Made by a program: the position numbers and the translations under genes. Positions 1 through 11,387 of a stretch of 64,000 bases of DNA are shown here, piece by piece. The DNA lies in the NCBI GenBank assembly GCA_021292105.1, contig CM037865.1:70422356-70486355 (forward strand), written 5' to 3'. The stretch comes from Anadara kagoshimensis (lineage: Eukaryota; Mollusca; Bivalvia; Arcoida; Arcidae). Numbering within the stretch: position 1 is the first letter of the stretch; every line of letters starts with the position of its first letter. The notes under the pieces are model-generated. The model was not told where the DNA came from. It saw nothing but the letters and a program-made list of their open reading frames with translations, and did not search any database.

Positions 1-1239
1 TCCCGGTCCCCGGCCAAACATCGAATAATAAAACAACTGTCATAACAACATGTGCTTTATATATCTCATCATGAAACAAAATCATGACGAAAATTGTTAA
101 AATTACTTTAAAAATATCATGCCATAGTTTCATTGTCGTGCCATGTGTTGATTGTTATTGTGTGTTTTTGGGTACTTACACCCCCACTGCCCTGGGGTAC
201 ATTGTTTACTACAAATTGGTATATGATATTAACTCTATTTAAATCAATACCTATTCATATATATATGTAAATATAATTTGAGTGGTGTTTAATCACATAT
301 TTGTACATAGGTAGGTTATGATGACGATATTATTTTTCTCAGTAAGTGACGTCACTACTAATATCGTGACTTAACTGGCTACACTTATTTATCAATAATA
401 TTGTGTTTTTCACATATGCCAAAAACAAGAATAATTAACCTAGAATTCTGTTATTTAGAATTAAACGTTCACAGCCAATTTATATAATCCAGTTTATTTG
501 GTGTTCAAGTTTTATGTTTGTAAAATAGTAAGATAGCGTTTCCAATGTTCAAAATTATAATATGGCACTGGTAAAACCCAGACATTAGTTTTTGAATACA
601 TTTTGTAACGCATTTGAATAAATTGAAAACTAAACCAATAATTGCATGGCTTAACCAAGAGATCAATTATACAGAATATGTACGTTGTATTTAATTGGGT
701 TCCGATTTAAACCGTTTTAGAGCCCAAAATTCTGGTCAGGATTAAAGCTCAATTTGTTAATTGTAATTTTTTTTTTGTTTCCATGGATACTTGATTAATC
801 TGATGGTATAGTTATATTTGTTTGTTTATACCTGTTTATAATTATTTTCACTTTATTTCATTAAGATCCGTAAACAAAATGCCCTGGCTGGTGCTGTCTG
901 CACTGTTAACTAAAACAATCACATCCTGTTCTAGGAAAGCGACAGGTATCAAGAGTAAACTGCTGGTAATTTTATCACAGCTTTCCAGAAATTGGGATTA
1001 TTTATTATTTCATTTCATTAATTGTATCATTATTCAATTCATTGAATATTCAATTTAGACCCAGTTGCTAAGACATTAGTTTACATGTTTTGTGACATCT
1101 AATGACCATGATGATTACAACTTGACCCTTTTGGAACAGAATGCAAGACATGTCTCAGATTAAGTGTTTATTATCTACACAACAAATCAAACACAAATAT
1201 ACCAGTAAATGTCCAAAAGCTTATCCCAAAAGCTAAATA
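1..1239. other. AT-rich non-coding stretch
   Basis: No convincing gene or repeat is seen. A palindromic TGACGTCA, the full cAMP-response-element core, lies at 347-354, but nothing gene-like follows it. The 78-codon frame at 822-1058 has no recognisable domain and looks like chance. Confidence 0.5.
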
Positions 1240-1310
1240 AAAACTGGCATATTAAGTTAAACACACAGACTTCACCCAGGGAAGTGAAGCCAGTTGGGAT
1301 GGATGTGATT
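1240..1310 (-). repeat. Family D dispersed repeat fragment
   Basis: Read on the minus strand, the segment around 'ggaagtgaagcc' and 'agacttcacccagg' matches the conserved part of the dispersed family seen better at 17745, 20745 and 21430 (CCTCACTTCCCTGGTGGAAG). It is diverged and truncated. Confidence 0.45.
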
Positions 1311-1439
1311 GCACCTGCAATTCAGCAAAAATGTCTGTTATATAATAAACCTCTCAATAAAGGTCACCTAGCTACCTTCATATAAAGACCAATAAAAGTA
1401 AAAGGTAAAGGTAACTCAAATGCTGTTCACTTCGTGTGC

Positions 1440-1720
1440 CAGTTTCTAACAGGATGGATCATAATGTTCAAACCATGGCCCAGTCTGACCAAGACTTAGA
1501 AATAGATAGTGACTGTTCTTTGGCCAAGCACTGGGCATTTAGACATGAATGTCACAGTGTCCTTCAGAAGAGACCTTAAAAACTGATGCCTCATGTCAAA
1601 GCAGGCTTGGCATGTTAAAGATTTCTTTCTGCATATTGCCCTGAGCGCACTGCAAAGGTAAAATTTTCTGTCACTTCCCCTATAGCTGGTGATGTTTCGA
1701 TAAAAGTGATCTATTTTTTA
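1440..1720 (+). mobile_element. SINE-A copy
   Basis: A diverged copy of the commonest SINE here. Recognisable blocks in order are 'gtctgaccaagacttag', 'gtagtgactgttcttt'-like sequence, 'gccaagcactgggcattta', 'gcatattgccctgagcg', 'cactgcaaagg' and 'cctatagctggtgatg'. The tRNA head is poorly preserved. The stretch near 1625-1665 is the single-copy counterpart of the 43-bp unit amplified about 100 times at 47558-51849. Confidence 0.75.
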
Positions 1721-2705
1721 CTGGAAAATAAAACTATTGAACAATCTAACAGGTTGTATGTTTTATAAAGTCATTGTATATTGACTACAATTTGAGTGGT
1801 AAAAATACACACACTGTTTTATGACATTTATATATTTTACAAACTGATAAATTAAACTTCATTTTACAAATGTTTCTGATTCACATAATTTGTCATATTT
1901 CTTTTATTTTTTGAAACATTTCCAATAATAATTATAGTCTTTTGAATGATTTTGAATAAGTTTTTTAAATATTTTTAATGTGGCTTTCAAACAGTGCTTT
2001 AACCGAAAGTAGTACAATTATATAAATTATATACAAATGACCTAAAATAGATACTACATATATCCTAAAATCATGAGTTTATTGTGAAGTAAGAAGATTC
2101 AATATTAGTACAATACACAAAATATGATTAAAAATCTATAGTTTGTTAAAACCCCCACTAAGAAATAAAAGAAACAAAAATGACCGACTGAAGATAGATA
2201 AATACCCTCTTTATAATGTACGTCAGAGTGTAAGAGAATAATTCAATAATTGAAAACCAACGTCATATTACGGATTTATACCCAGGACTTGTTATTAGTT
2301 TTTTATTTGAAATGGTTAGATGATTACCTGTGTCATTAAGTATTGACAGCCGGCTAGACTGACGTCACAGGTAATAATGTCAGGTAATAATGTACCTGAT
2401 AGGTTTTAGATGTATTTATATTGACCTCACTATCCCACCATATACTTGTTGTTAGTTGTTTTAAACTATAAGAAAATATCTTTGAGGCATCAATAATTGT
2501 ATGTCTAAGTGAAGTTTATAAACACTATATATAGATATTGTAGATCTATTATTAATATCACTATAGATCAATTTCTCCACATTTAGACTCAAGGTAACAC
2601 TCAGTAAGATTTGTGAGCTAAAGGCTACATCTGGAAAGTTAACATACTAAATTAGTTACATTAAAAAAAATTTTTCTCCTTTCCCTGACTCCAGGAATTG
2701 AATCT
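1721..2705. other. AT-rich non-coding stretch
   Basis: No gene seen. A second palindromic TGACGTCA is at 2360-2367, followed by a short direct repeat of 'caggtaataatg'. Confidence 0.5.
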
Positions 2706-3976
2706 AGATCCCTAATTTATAAGCCAAGCACTCTTCCAATTTGTATCACTTATTTGTAACTCAAGCACTCACTACTTTGTAAGCCAAGCACTCTACCAGT
2801 CCGGATCACTAATGTGTAAGCCAAACACTCTACCAGTCCGGATCACTAATTTGTAAGCCAAGCACTCTACCAATCTGGATCACTAATTTGTAAACCAAGC
2901 TCTCTACCAGTCTGGTTCACTAATTTGTAAGCCAAACAATTTACCAATCTGGTTCACTAATTTGTAAGCCAAACAATTTACCAATCTGGATCACGAATTT
3001 GTAAGCCAAGCACTCTACTAATCTGATCACTATTTGTAAGCCAAGCACTCTACCAATCTGGATCATTAATTTGTAAGCCAAGCACTCTACCAATCTGGAT
3101 CACTTATTTGTAAGCCAAACACTCTACCAATCTGAATCTGTAATTTGTAAGCCAAGCACTCTACCAATCTGGATCATTAATTTGTAAGCCAAGCACTCTA
3201 CCAATCTGGATCACTTATTTGTAAGCCAAATTCTCTACCAATCTGGATCTGTAATTTGTAAGCCAAGCACTCTACCAATCTGGATCACTAGTTTGTAAGC
3301 CAAACACCCTTCCAGTCTGGATCACTAATTTGTAACTCAAGCACTCTACCAATCTGGATCACTTATTTGTAAGCGAAGCACTCTACCAATCGGGATCACT
3401 TATTTGTAAGCCAAACACTCTTCCAGTCTGGATCACTTAATTTGTAACTCAAGCACTCTACCAATCGGGATCACTTATTTGTAAGCCAAACACTCTACCA
3501 ATCTGGATCTGTAATTTGTAAGCCAAGCACTCTACCAATCTGGATCACTTATTTGTAAGCCAAACACTCTACCAATCTGGATCTGTAATTTGTAAGCCAA
3601 GCACTCTACCAATCTGGATCTGTAATTTGTAAGCCAAACACTCTACCAATCTGGATCTGTAATTTGTAAGCCAAGCACTCTACCAATCTGGATCACTAGT
3701 TTGTAAGCCAAACACCCTTTCAGTCTGGATCACTAATTTGTAAGCCAAGCACTCTACCAATCTGGATCACTAATTTGTAAGCCAAGCACTCTACCAATCT
3801 GAATCACTTATGTGTAAGCCAAACAAACTACCAATCTGGATCACTAATTTGTAACTCAAGCACTCTACCAATCTGGATCTGTAATTTGTAAGCCAAACAC
3901 TCTTCCAGTCTGGATCACTAATTTATAACTCAAGCACTCTACCTATCTGGATCACTTATGTGTAAGCCAATCACTC
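2706..3976 (-). repeat. 37-bp minisatellite derived from a SINE tRNA head
   Basis: About 34 units of 37 bp with the core 'gtaagccaagcactctacca' followed by 'atctggatcact'. Read on the minus strand, the core is 'ttggtagagtgcttggctta', the D-arm to anticodon-arm part of a tRNA-type Pol III head. The left boundary (2690-2715) still carries a B-box-like 'attcaattcc' on the minus strand. Units vary at a few positions (aagcactc/aaacactc; atcact/atctgt). The right end does not resolve into the acceptor arm. The derivation is inferred from these boxes and from the intact SINE heads elsewhere in the window. Confidence 0.85.
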
Positions 3977-4339
3977 TATGTTTTGCCCAAAAGGTAAAAC
4001 AAAGGTGAGACAGTAGTGACATCTCAACTTTATGTACACAGTACAAGTACATACTACAAATTGTACCTTTTATATACTGCACATTCATGAAGCTTGTTTA
4101 TTTAATAAAACACCCAGTTTCCTTAGCCAAATTATACATGCATCAAGCCTGTTTGGTTATTTTGAATACTCAGTTTCCTGGGCTAAATGATACATGCTTG
4201 AAGTTTATAAGGATAAGTGCCAATATGCGTATACATAATAAAACAGGATGTAGTGGACATGGTGGAGTAATGGTGTGTTTATGCCAAAGTCAAGATTCTT
4301 TCACAATTATATCCTGTAGAGTGGATTCATTGTGTTTGA

Positions 4340-4545
4340 TATTCCAATAAAGATTCTTTCACTTGTATTGAGGCTCTCAGTTCTTTGATTGGTAAGAAAA
4401 CTGGAGTGCTAGGAGAAAACCACTAACTGTCAGCTAACAAATTCTTGACAAACCTCCTACCTTAATCTGAGTTTGAAGCTTTAGGTAGCAAGAGGAGCTG
4501 TAATCCATCACCATGCTAGCTTGTCCACAGTAGTCCCCAGTATTA
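4340..4545 (-). mobile_element. SINE-B copy
   Basis: On the minus strand it ends in the family tail ('caagtgaaagaatcttta'). It carries the middle blocks 'gtggttttctcctagcac' and 'tttgtcaagaatttg', shared in diverged form with the copies at 7918, 12758 and 32140. A second tail fragment ('gtcaagattctttcac') lies at about 4290. Confidence 0.6.
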
Positions 4546-5397
4546 TAAAGGGGTTTTACCAATAAATTGAATTAAATGAAGATTTATTGAAAGACAAGTG
4601 TTTTACAAGGACACGTTGTGCATAACAAATTGTCAAATCTAATTTTGTGACTATCAAATTTGAAAAGTCACTTGGAGTACTGGAACAGATACTTCACTTG
4701 GTGACCAAAACTCAAACAATTATTGGTGATGTGACTACAGAATTTCAAAAAACACTCTACTAAAAATAGTGAACAAACATCAGACAAACTGGTGATATTA
4801 TGACTACCAAATTTCAAAAATCACTCGGAGTACTGAAACTGAGATACTTCACTAAGTGACCAAAAATCCAATCGGCAACGTGAAGTCATTGAGTACGTTG
4901 AAATAGTGTTTTGTTTACTGTTCTGACCTTGTGTTTTCATAACTCAGTAGCGTATTATCAGTTACTGTTTATTTATAGTGGGCAGACCACCTGGTTGTCG
5001 GACATAAGTAGCAACATTTTAATCTTAACAAGCTACTAAATTATCGATAAGCAAATTCAACTGGACAAAAATTGAACCAATCAGGGAAATCCATTTCCTC
5101 CATTGAATTTCAAAAATGAATAATGAAAATGAAAATTGCAACAAAGACAGAATCATTCGTGTTAAAAAAGAAAAAGTGAGTGATTTAATAGTGGGTATAT
5201 ATATAACCATTTTATCAGTTGTGTTTGACCTTAGTTTGCCATTTATTATCAATGTTATCTGGGGGTAAACAACATATGATGTGGGGTAGAATATATAACC
5301 AGGTCATATTATTATCTAAATAGGTCAGTTTTAAAGGAAAAACACTGAAATTAAAATCTAAATACATGCACATATACACATGTATCTCCCTAAATGC

Positions 5398-5400
<3 letters not shown>
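4546..5400. other. Non-coding stretch
   Basis: AT-rich. It holds a loose duplication of 'atcaaatttgaaaagtcact'-like sequence at 4650 and 4800, about 150 bp apart. No gene is supported. Confidence 0.45.

Positions 5401-5450
<50 letters not shown>
5401..5450. repeat. (AG)n microsatellite
   Basis: About 25 AG dinucleotides with one 'aaag' interruption. Confidence 0.95.
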
Positions 5451-5621
5451 TTTCAAAGAGCTCATGGGTCAAATCTCAGTTTGGTTTGTTATCATTGTTG
5501 TATTTGGTTCAGGTTCAAGATTGGTACTAATAGGTGTAAAATAGTCTATGGAGTTCAATCATAGATCAAACAGTTTTGTATTGCTTGTTATTGGGGGCTT
5601 ATACCACAATAAGCATTAAAA

Positions 5622-5671
<50 letters not shown>

Positions 5672-5677
5672 ACACTA
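5622..5677. repeat. Compound (TC)n(AC)n microsatellite
   Basis: About nine TC units run directly into about nineteen CA units with one 'ata' interruption. Confidence 0.95.
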
Positions 5678-6785
5678 AAAAGTTATTACCTCAAGCAATT
5701 GGTTTAATTGACTTTCCACAAACGTGTAGATGAATGAAATGTTCAAGATAGTTTAAATACAATTATATAGACAGGAATGACACCTCTGATACAAGTAAGA
5801 TGGATTGTATGAACTTCGTGAGTGATTTTAACACATTGATGTATAATATCTTTATGAAACAGCTGTAATTGAGAAAATCATCAATTTGAGTTTGATTAAT
5901 GACAATTTTAGCAATTTAAATGCAGAAAAAATAAATTATAGAACAGTTTATATCATCCCTGTATTAACATGATCAAATTTGATTGAGTCGTTGATGCCAT
6001 GTGTATGTAATTGCTAATTGATCATTTTTTATGGCAGGTATATATTTTTCTGGAATCGTTTGGTGTGATTTAAATGAGATTCAGTCATGTCATTCAATGT
6101 ACTCCAAATCATGTTTTGTGAGCATTTTAATATTTTGACATTTCCAATGTACTTTATAAAGCATGAAACAGAAAATCAGAAAAATGCTCAAAAAATTTAA
6201 TTGAAAGGCGCTTACAGTCGTGTGGAACTTTTAATACACTGGATATTCAAAATGTTTTATTCTTTAACAAGAGGGAAAAATAATAGAAAAAAATTCCACT
6301 TCCTCACCAAGTACAATGGCTGAGGATTGAGCTAAGGGTGGGCATTCTACCACAAGGCTAAAAGGTCCAGACCAGAAAGTCTCACTGTCGTAAATCACTA
6401 TTATAACTTATTACATCATTATGTAAGCAGCTGAAGTTGGTTCAGTGTGTTAAATGTCATTTGTCATTTGTAATTCACTTTAATGAAGCAATATATTTAG
6501 GTAAAAATTGAGTTTTGTCAATACTAAATCTGAAAATTTGTTAATACTGATGCCAACTAAAACCTATATATATACATGCATCATGCTTGTACTTTTAAAG
6601 TTGGGACTGGGGGATTAAAAGGTTTGCTTTGTATAAATATAAATTAAATTGAAATTGATTATGTCCAGGGTTAAAAGAGAAAACATACAGTTGTTTGATC
6701 ATTTACTGAATGAGTAATATGTCAAATATATGAGACTGAAATTACTAAAATGTGGACAGTTTACTAACAATCTGTTTTAGAATAT
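5678..6785. other. Non-coding stretch
   Basis: AT-rich, no supported gene. A tRNA-like scrap on the minus strand near 6340-6375 ('cattctaccacaaggct') may be a SINE relic. Confidence 0.4.
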
Positions 6786-7023
6786 ATAGGCAAACAATAT
6801 TGACCTGTTCACTTGACCTTTAATTTTAATATTCATTATGGACAAGTATTTTTGTATAGGGAACAGAGGTGTTATTTCGTCTCCATCATGGGAACCACAT
6901 GTTATTAAAAAATGTATTATATATTAGCTGTGATTCTTAACACTACCCATGTATTGGATAGATCATCATATATGAATATTCCTAATGAAAGGTCAAGCGG
7001 ACAGGTCATTGTTGTTTGCCTAT
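6786..7023 (-). mobile_element. MITE-1 copy, inverted relative to the other two
   Basis: A 238-bp element with terminal inverted repeats. The left end is ATAGGCAAACAATATTGACC. The right end, read inverted, is ATAGGCAAACAACAATGACC. Similarity continues for about 50 bp to 'aatattcat' on both sides. Internal sequence near the right end, read inverted, matches the left interior of the copy at 35929 ('gggta.t....aggatt...gttaatata'), so this copy lies in the opposite orientation. No transposase is encoded, so it is non-autonomous. Confidence 0.85.
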
Positions 7024-7164
7024 ATCAGTAAGTACTGATAATACTGATCAGAAGTTTATTTTTAACATCATGCATGGTAGTGGTCTGTTTGATAGAAGTT
7101 AGCCGAGACAGCTGTGTAACTAATTCTGTTTGATAAAGATTTATAAACTCCCAGATGAACTTAA

Positions 7165-7905
7165 TACACGCTAGCTACTTCAGATTAAATCCAATACACA
7201 CAAGAAGTACACAAGCACTGGAAATATTTAACCCAATAGTACTTTGGTAATAAAACACAAGCGCCCTCTCATCTTATTGTTTGTAGAGGATCAGGAGAAT
7301 TGGTGACCAAGGTGAACTGAATACATTGCCAGTTACTTCAGATTAAATCCCATACACATAAGTACTGGACAATTTTACAGACTTTTATAAAAGCAAAGGT
7401 CATATGGTAAAAGTCCTCTAGTCATAAAACACAAGCACCAGTCTCCTATTGTGTGTGGAGGATCAGGGGCTCTGGTGGCCAAAGTGAACTGAGTACATGC
7501 TGGTTTCTTCAGACTAAATCCCATATATATAAGTACACAAGTACCGGAAATAAGCAATGGTCATATGGTAAAAGTCTTTTAGTTATAAAGCACAAGCACC
7601 TGTCTCAAGTTATTGTTTGTGGAAGATAAGGGGCCTTGGTGGCCACATGCTGGCTTCTCCAGATTAAATCCCATACATACAAGTACACAAGTACTGGAAA
7701 TAAGCAATGGCCAAATGGTAAAAGTCTTTTAGTTATAAAACACAAGTACCTGTCTCAAGTTATTGTTTGTGGAAGATAAGAGGCCTTGGTGGCAACATGC
7801 CGGCTACTTCAGATTATATCCTATACATACAAGTACACAAGTACTGGAAATAAGCAATGGTCATATGGTAAAAGTCTTTTAGTTATAAAGCACAAGTACC
7901 TGCCT
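7165..7905. repeat. Tandem block of about 150-160 bp units
   Basis: Five diverged units, each with 'aagtacacaagtactggaaa', 'ggtcatatggtaaaagtc', 'gttataaaacacaagcacct' and 'ccttggtggcca'. The 'ctggtggccaa' portion resembles the start of SINE-B, so the block may be amplified from such an element. No coding potential. Confidence 0.75.
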
Positions 7906-7917
7906 CATTATATTGGT

Positions 7918-8110
7918 TGTGAACATGCCTAGGTGGCCAAGTTGTCAATGAGTGTTGTTACTGATCAGTCAGAGACTCTCACCACCTAGAATTGATATTA
8001 CAGAACAGTATGAGAAAGTTTATCAGCTCGTTTTTATGAGGGTTGATGAAGGTTTTCTCCATACACTCTGGATTTCCCCACCATCCATAAGTCACCATCT
8101 AAATCAAAGG
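7918..8110 (+). mobile_element. SINE-B copy
   Basis: Begins 'cctaggtggccaagttgtc' and contains 'ctctcaccacctagaattg', a 'gaaagtttatcagctcg' block and 'ggttttctccatacactc', matching the block order of the minus-strand copy at 32140-32368. The 3' tail is missing. Confidence 0.55.
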
Positions 8111-9349
8111 ATCTTGACTGAGAGATAAAATACCATTTGTTTTAATTTAAGTTTATATGAGTGTAAAAAAAACAAACAAGGACACTTACCAAATTGGCCT
8201 ATAATGGCCAGATTCAGAAATACCTAATGGCGATGACTGTAAATTACTTCAAATTCTGGGACTTGCTCATATTAGAGCTTCAGAATTAATGGAATCCCTA
8301 AGTAGAATGGACACATGCCGTTTAGCATAAATGGTGATGAAGGCTACAGACCTTGATTTGGGACATCCAGAAAAAAGTTAGATATGAACACAATAAACCT
8401 GAATCCTAAATATTGAAGACTGCTGTTGCCAGTAAGACATTTATACAAAATGTATATATAATGTTTAATGTTATTGTAAATGTCCATTTAAACAGTTGTA
8501 TAACAATGACATTTGTATATAATATATGTATATTGATATTAGTTCTATTGTAGACTATATAACAAATCAAATGTCAAATCAATATCAGAATATTACACCT
8601 AAAACTCATGTTACTTTTTATTGATATGGGCATGCTTTTTTGTTTTTTTGTAAAGTATATGCTATATATATTTCATCTATATAGATATAATTGTTGACAA
8701 GTGTTTAACTGCTTGCTATTATGAAACGAGAAAAACTGGTTTGTAAATAAACCAGGGGTCTCTCTAACCCATTTTAATGGGGTACTGGAGGGCTTTGAAA
8801 TGTGTAAATAAGCACCAAGATGGCAAAAATTATGAAAAAGAAAATATACTGGTTTTAAAGCTGAAATTTCCAGAATTGTGAAGATTGGCAAAGTGTGTGA
8901 AAAAAATTTATAAGATTTTAAATATTGAAAAGGGCAGAACTTTGGCTCCCAAAAGGACCCAGCGAGAGCCCTGTACAGCAAATTCTTTAAAGAAAAGAAA
9001 CTGGTTCTTCCCAGCGTCCATACTTAATGGTTTGGAACAACCATTTGTTGTAAGTTATTCAGACCATACAACATCTACTGACCCTTTAGAAGCATTGTTT
9101 ATAGCTTGTTTTGCGATATTCTTGATTTTCCAACCAATGAAATATTAACTTTGACCTGGACTGCCAGCTATCTATTGTTAAATAGCCACAATAGTCTTTG
9201 TTAAATATTGTTGTTTTGGACAAGATTAACACCATTGCACAAATGTAGTCAGGCAATATATTTATGTATCACATAACTCTCCTGTTTATTGATGGAATAA
9301 AACAGTGTAATATTTTTCATACACAGGTACCCATGTAATATCACTTGAT
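8111..9349. other. Non-coding stretch
   Basis: No supported gene. Frames of 102 codons (minus, 8673-8981) and 87 codons (plus, 8885-9148) overlap on opposite strands and show no domain, so they are treated as chance. Confidence 0.45.
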
Positions 9350-9469
9350 TGTGACGTAATGAGTTCGCACGCTTCTGATTGGTTTAAAGCGTGAGAAAAT
9401 ATTCCGACCCTATTCATGTACATTGTACATGTACTTCTTTTTTTACAACTTTGACTACGTCAGGCCAAA
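9350..9469 (+). promoter_or_regulatory. CpG-rich promoter-like patch
   Basis: Within CpG-poor surroundings this stretch has a cluster of CpGs, a half CRE (TGACGTAA at about 9352), an inverted CCAAT box (GATTGGTTT at about 9377), a palindromic CATGTACATTGTACATG and a 'tacgtca' just before the ATG at 9470. CRE, CCAAT and a CpG cluster together are typical of animal housekeeping promoters, but no transcription evidence is available. It could instead be the terminal region of an unrecognised transposon. Confidence 0.4.
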
Positions 9470-9622
9470 ATGACTGCTTTTGATGTTGGGGATACCGTAA
9501 AAGTAGACGGAGAAGGAATTGGTATAGTCAAAGAAAAAATTTCCAAAGTGTTTGCTACATTCTATGATGTAATGATATATAAAACACAACAGTGGCATCA
9601 TTTACGTAGCGGTTGCGCCTAA
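9470..9622 (+). CDS. Small 50-residue open frame, function unknown
   Basis: An ATG at 9470 opens a frame ending at TAA 9620-9622. The product begins MTAFDVGDTVKVDGEG and continues IGIVKEKISKVFATFYDVMI, ending about 14 residues later. The pattern 'VGDxVKVDGEGxGxVxE...FYDVMI' resembles the first strands of a small SH3/KOW-like beta-barrel. This is a visual resemblance only, and no family is claimed. No signal peptide or membrane segment is visible. The frame is CpG-rich like the patch upstream, unlike the AT-rich neighbourhood. The codons look protein-like: mixed hydrophobic and charged residues without low complexity. It could be a single-exon small gene, a first exon whose donor is not obvious, or a remnant of a domesticated or transposon protein. 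No downstream exon was recognised. Confidence 0.4.
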   Translation: MTAFDVGDTVKVDGEGIGIVKEKISKVFATFYDVMIYKTQQWHHLRSGCA

Positions 9623-9971
9623 TGGCGTCATATGAAAACTGTATCAGTCTGTTGTTTATTTTTAGACTTTTGAAGGCTTTCCAATTCTTTGAAATGTAAT
9701 TTTGATGGATTCGAAAAACATAACATAATTTAACTTACATACTGATTTTGTCTTTATTATTTTAGGTGATTACTTTACTTTTATTATAACTAAATAGAAC
9801 TATATTCTTACTTGCGCAGTTAATTTGGAGGTGATTTGTCTGACCTAGATAGAAATCAGCTGTTTCTATATGGCATGATCAAATAACATGTACATGTCAT
9901 TGTGTCTCGGTATTTTGAGTTATGTGATATATGGAATCTTAGACTCTTGAGGGTATTTAATATGGACTCTT

Positions 9972-10085
9972 GAGGGTTTAATATGAAATTTATTAAACTT
10001 GTTCAATAAATAAATATGCCACTCGCCAAGGCTTGTGGCATATTTAATTATTAAACTTGTTTAATAAATTTCATATTAAACCCTC
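9972..10085. repeat. 114-bp foldback hairpin
   Basis: Nearly perfect inverted repeat. The left arm starts GAGGGTTTAATATGAAATTT and the right arm ends with its complement (AAATTTCATATTAAACCCTC). The arms are about 50 bp, meeting at 'atatgccac/gtggcatat' around a 13-base loop. Outside the arms 'atcttaga' (about 9937) and 'tctaagat' (about 10092) extend the symmetry. Most likely a foldback MITE. Confidence 0.85.
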
Positions 10086-10690
10086 ATTCTTCTAAGATCC
10101 TCTATATACCTTTTTGTACAAGACAGCATGGAAGCCTTACCATGTACCTGTTGCTACAGAATAACAACTTTACTTTCAGGTGCCCAAAAAGTCATGCATT
10201 GCTGGAACCTTGCTTCTCTTGTTTCAGTTGTGTTTGAATGTACAAAAAACCACACTCAACTGTGGTCTGAAAATTGGAAGTAGGAATTAAAGTTAAATAG
10301 TTCATGCATGTTTAATATTCAACCAGTTTTTAAAATAAAATTCTATACATTTTGGTCATTGCACAGAGCAGTGAATCAAACCCAGATTGGACCCCATATA
10401 CTACTGTATGTTTGGTTTTGTTACATGTTACCATATATAGTTTACTACAATATCGGTCAAGTTCATCAGAGTTTCTTGATACTTTGATAAGATTTATTTG
10501 TCAAAGTAAACAATCTATGTTTATAAACACCCAATGACACAACAGAGATAGTTCTGTAAAATAGTGCATCCTAGATACCTAACCACAGAATAATTACGTG
10601 TTATATATTTAGCCGCAGATTTTTTAGTTGACAAGTTTTCATCCATCTTAGTTACGTCATGTATTCTATACATCAAACCTTTGTTTGTAG
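10086..10690. other. Non-coding stretch
   Basis: No gene or clear repeat is recognised. Confidence 0.45.
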
Positions 10691-10694
10691 ATAC

Positions 10695-10828
10695 TGTCTG
10701 TTTGTCCATCCATCTTTCTGTCTGTCTGTATTGTCTGTCTGTCTGTCTGTATTGTCTGTCTGTCTGTCTGTATTGTCTGTCTGTCTGTATTGTCTGACTG
10801 TGTGTCTATCTGTCTGTCTGTCTGTCTT
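10695..10828. repeat. (TGTC)n-rich microsatellite
   Basis: Runs of TGTC punctuated by 'tgtatt', forming a short higher-order repeat of about 24 bp. The open frame of Cys, Leu, Ser and Val through it is a by-product. Confidence 0.9.
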
Positions 10829-10948
10829 ATCCAGCTGTCAGTTAGATTGCTGGGTGGTGGGTTGAGTACTAGTATATGATCGAGTGATAATAAATGTTCA
10901 TAATGTTTAATAGATCCACATTATCCATTGCCCTTACTACAGTATGGT

Positions 10949-11202
10949 ATAGGCAAACATTGCCTATAATTGCTTAATACATTGAGCTGTCTATTTGACC
11001 TTTCATTAGAGACATTCATATAAAAGAGTCCATACTATCCATAGGTAGTAGTAGGATTCATAGTTAATTACAAAGACACAATATTAGTGATTAGTGTTCT
11101 AATTATGTCTACAAAATAAACTATTGCGATTCCTGTATATAAATGCAGTCGTTCATAATAAATATTTAAATTAAAGGTCAAACAGACAGGTCAAAGTTGT
11201 TT
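10949..11202 (+). mobile_element. MITE-1 copy
   Basis: The left end ATAGGCAAACATTGCC is followed by 'gtctatttgacctttcatta'. Interior blocks are 'ggtagtagtaggattca', 'ttatgtctacaaaataaa' and 'tataaatgcagtcgtt'. The right end is 'aaaggtcaaacagacaggtc'. Interior order matches the copy at 35929. The left terminus holds extra bases and the last few right-terminal bases are eroded. Confidence 0.85.
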
Positions 11203-11387
11203 TACTCTTGCTAGATTTTGTTTGTGTTTGGTACAGTTTATGCACATTACATTTTAGTGGAATGATTTGTGTTCTCCTACAGTTTGTCCATCCCTGTAAT
11301 GTTCAGATTACTGAACAAGTTTAAATCATATATCAATTTATTTTGTCATTTGGTCAAACTTGTATATTTGGTTTGGTTTTGGAAGTA

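Noticed and set aside
347-354. Isolated TGACGTCA palindromes (also 2360 and 13138) as regulatory sites
   Set aside because: An 8-base palindrome can occur by chance and no gene start is nearby. The third belongs to a MITE.
10659-10865. Cys-rich small secreted protein
   Set aside because: It is the translation of a TGTC microsatellite.
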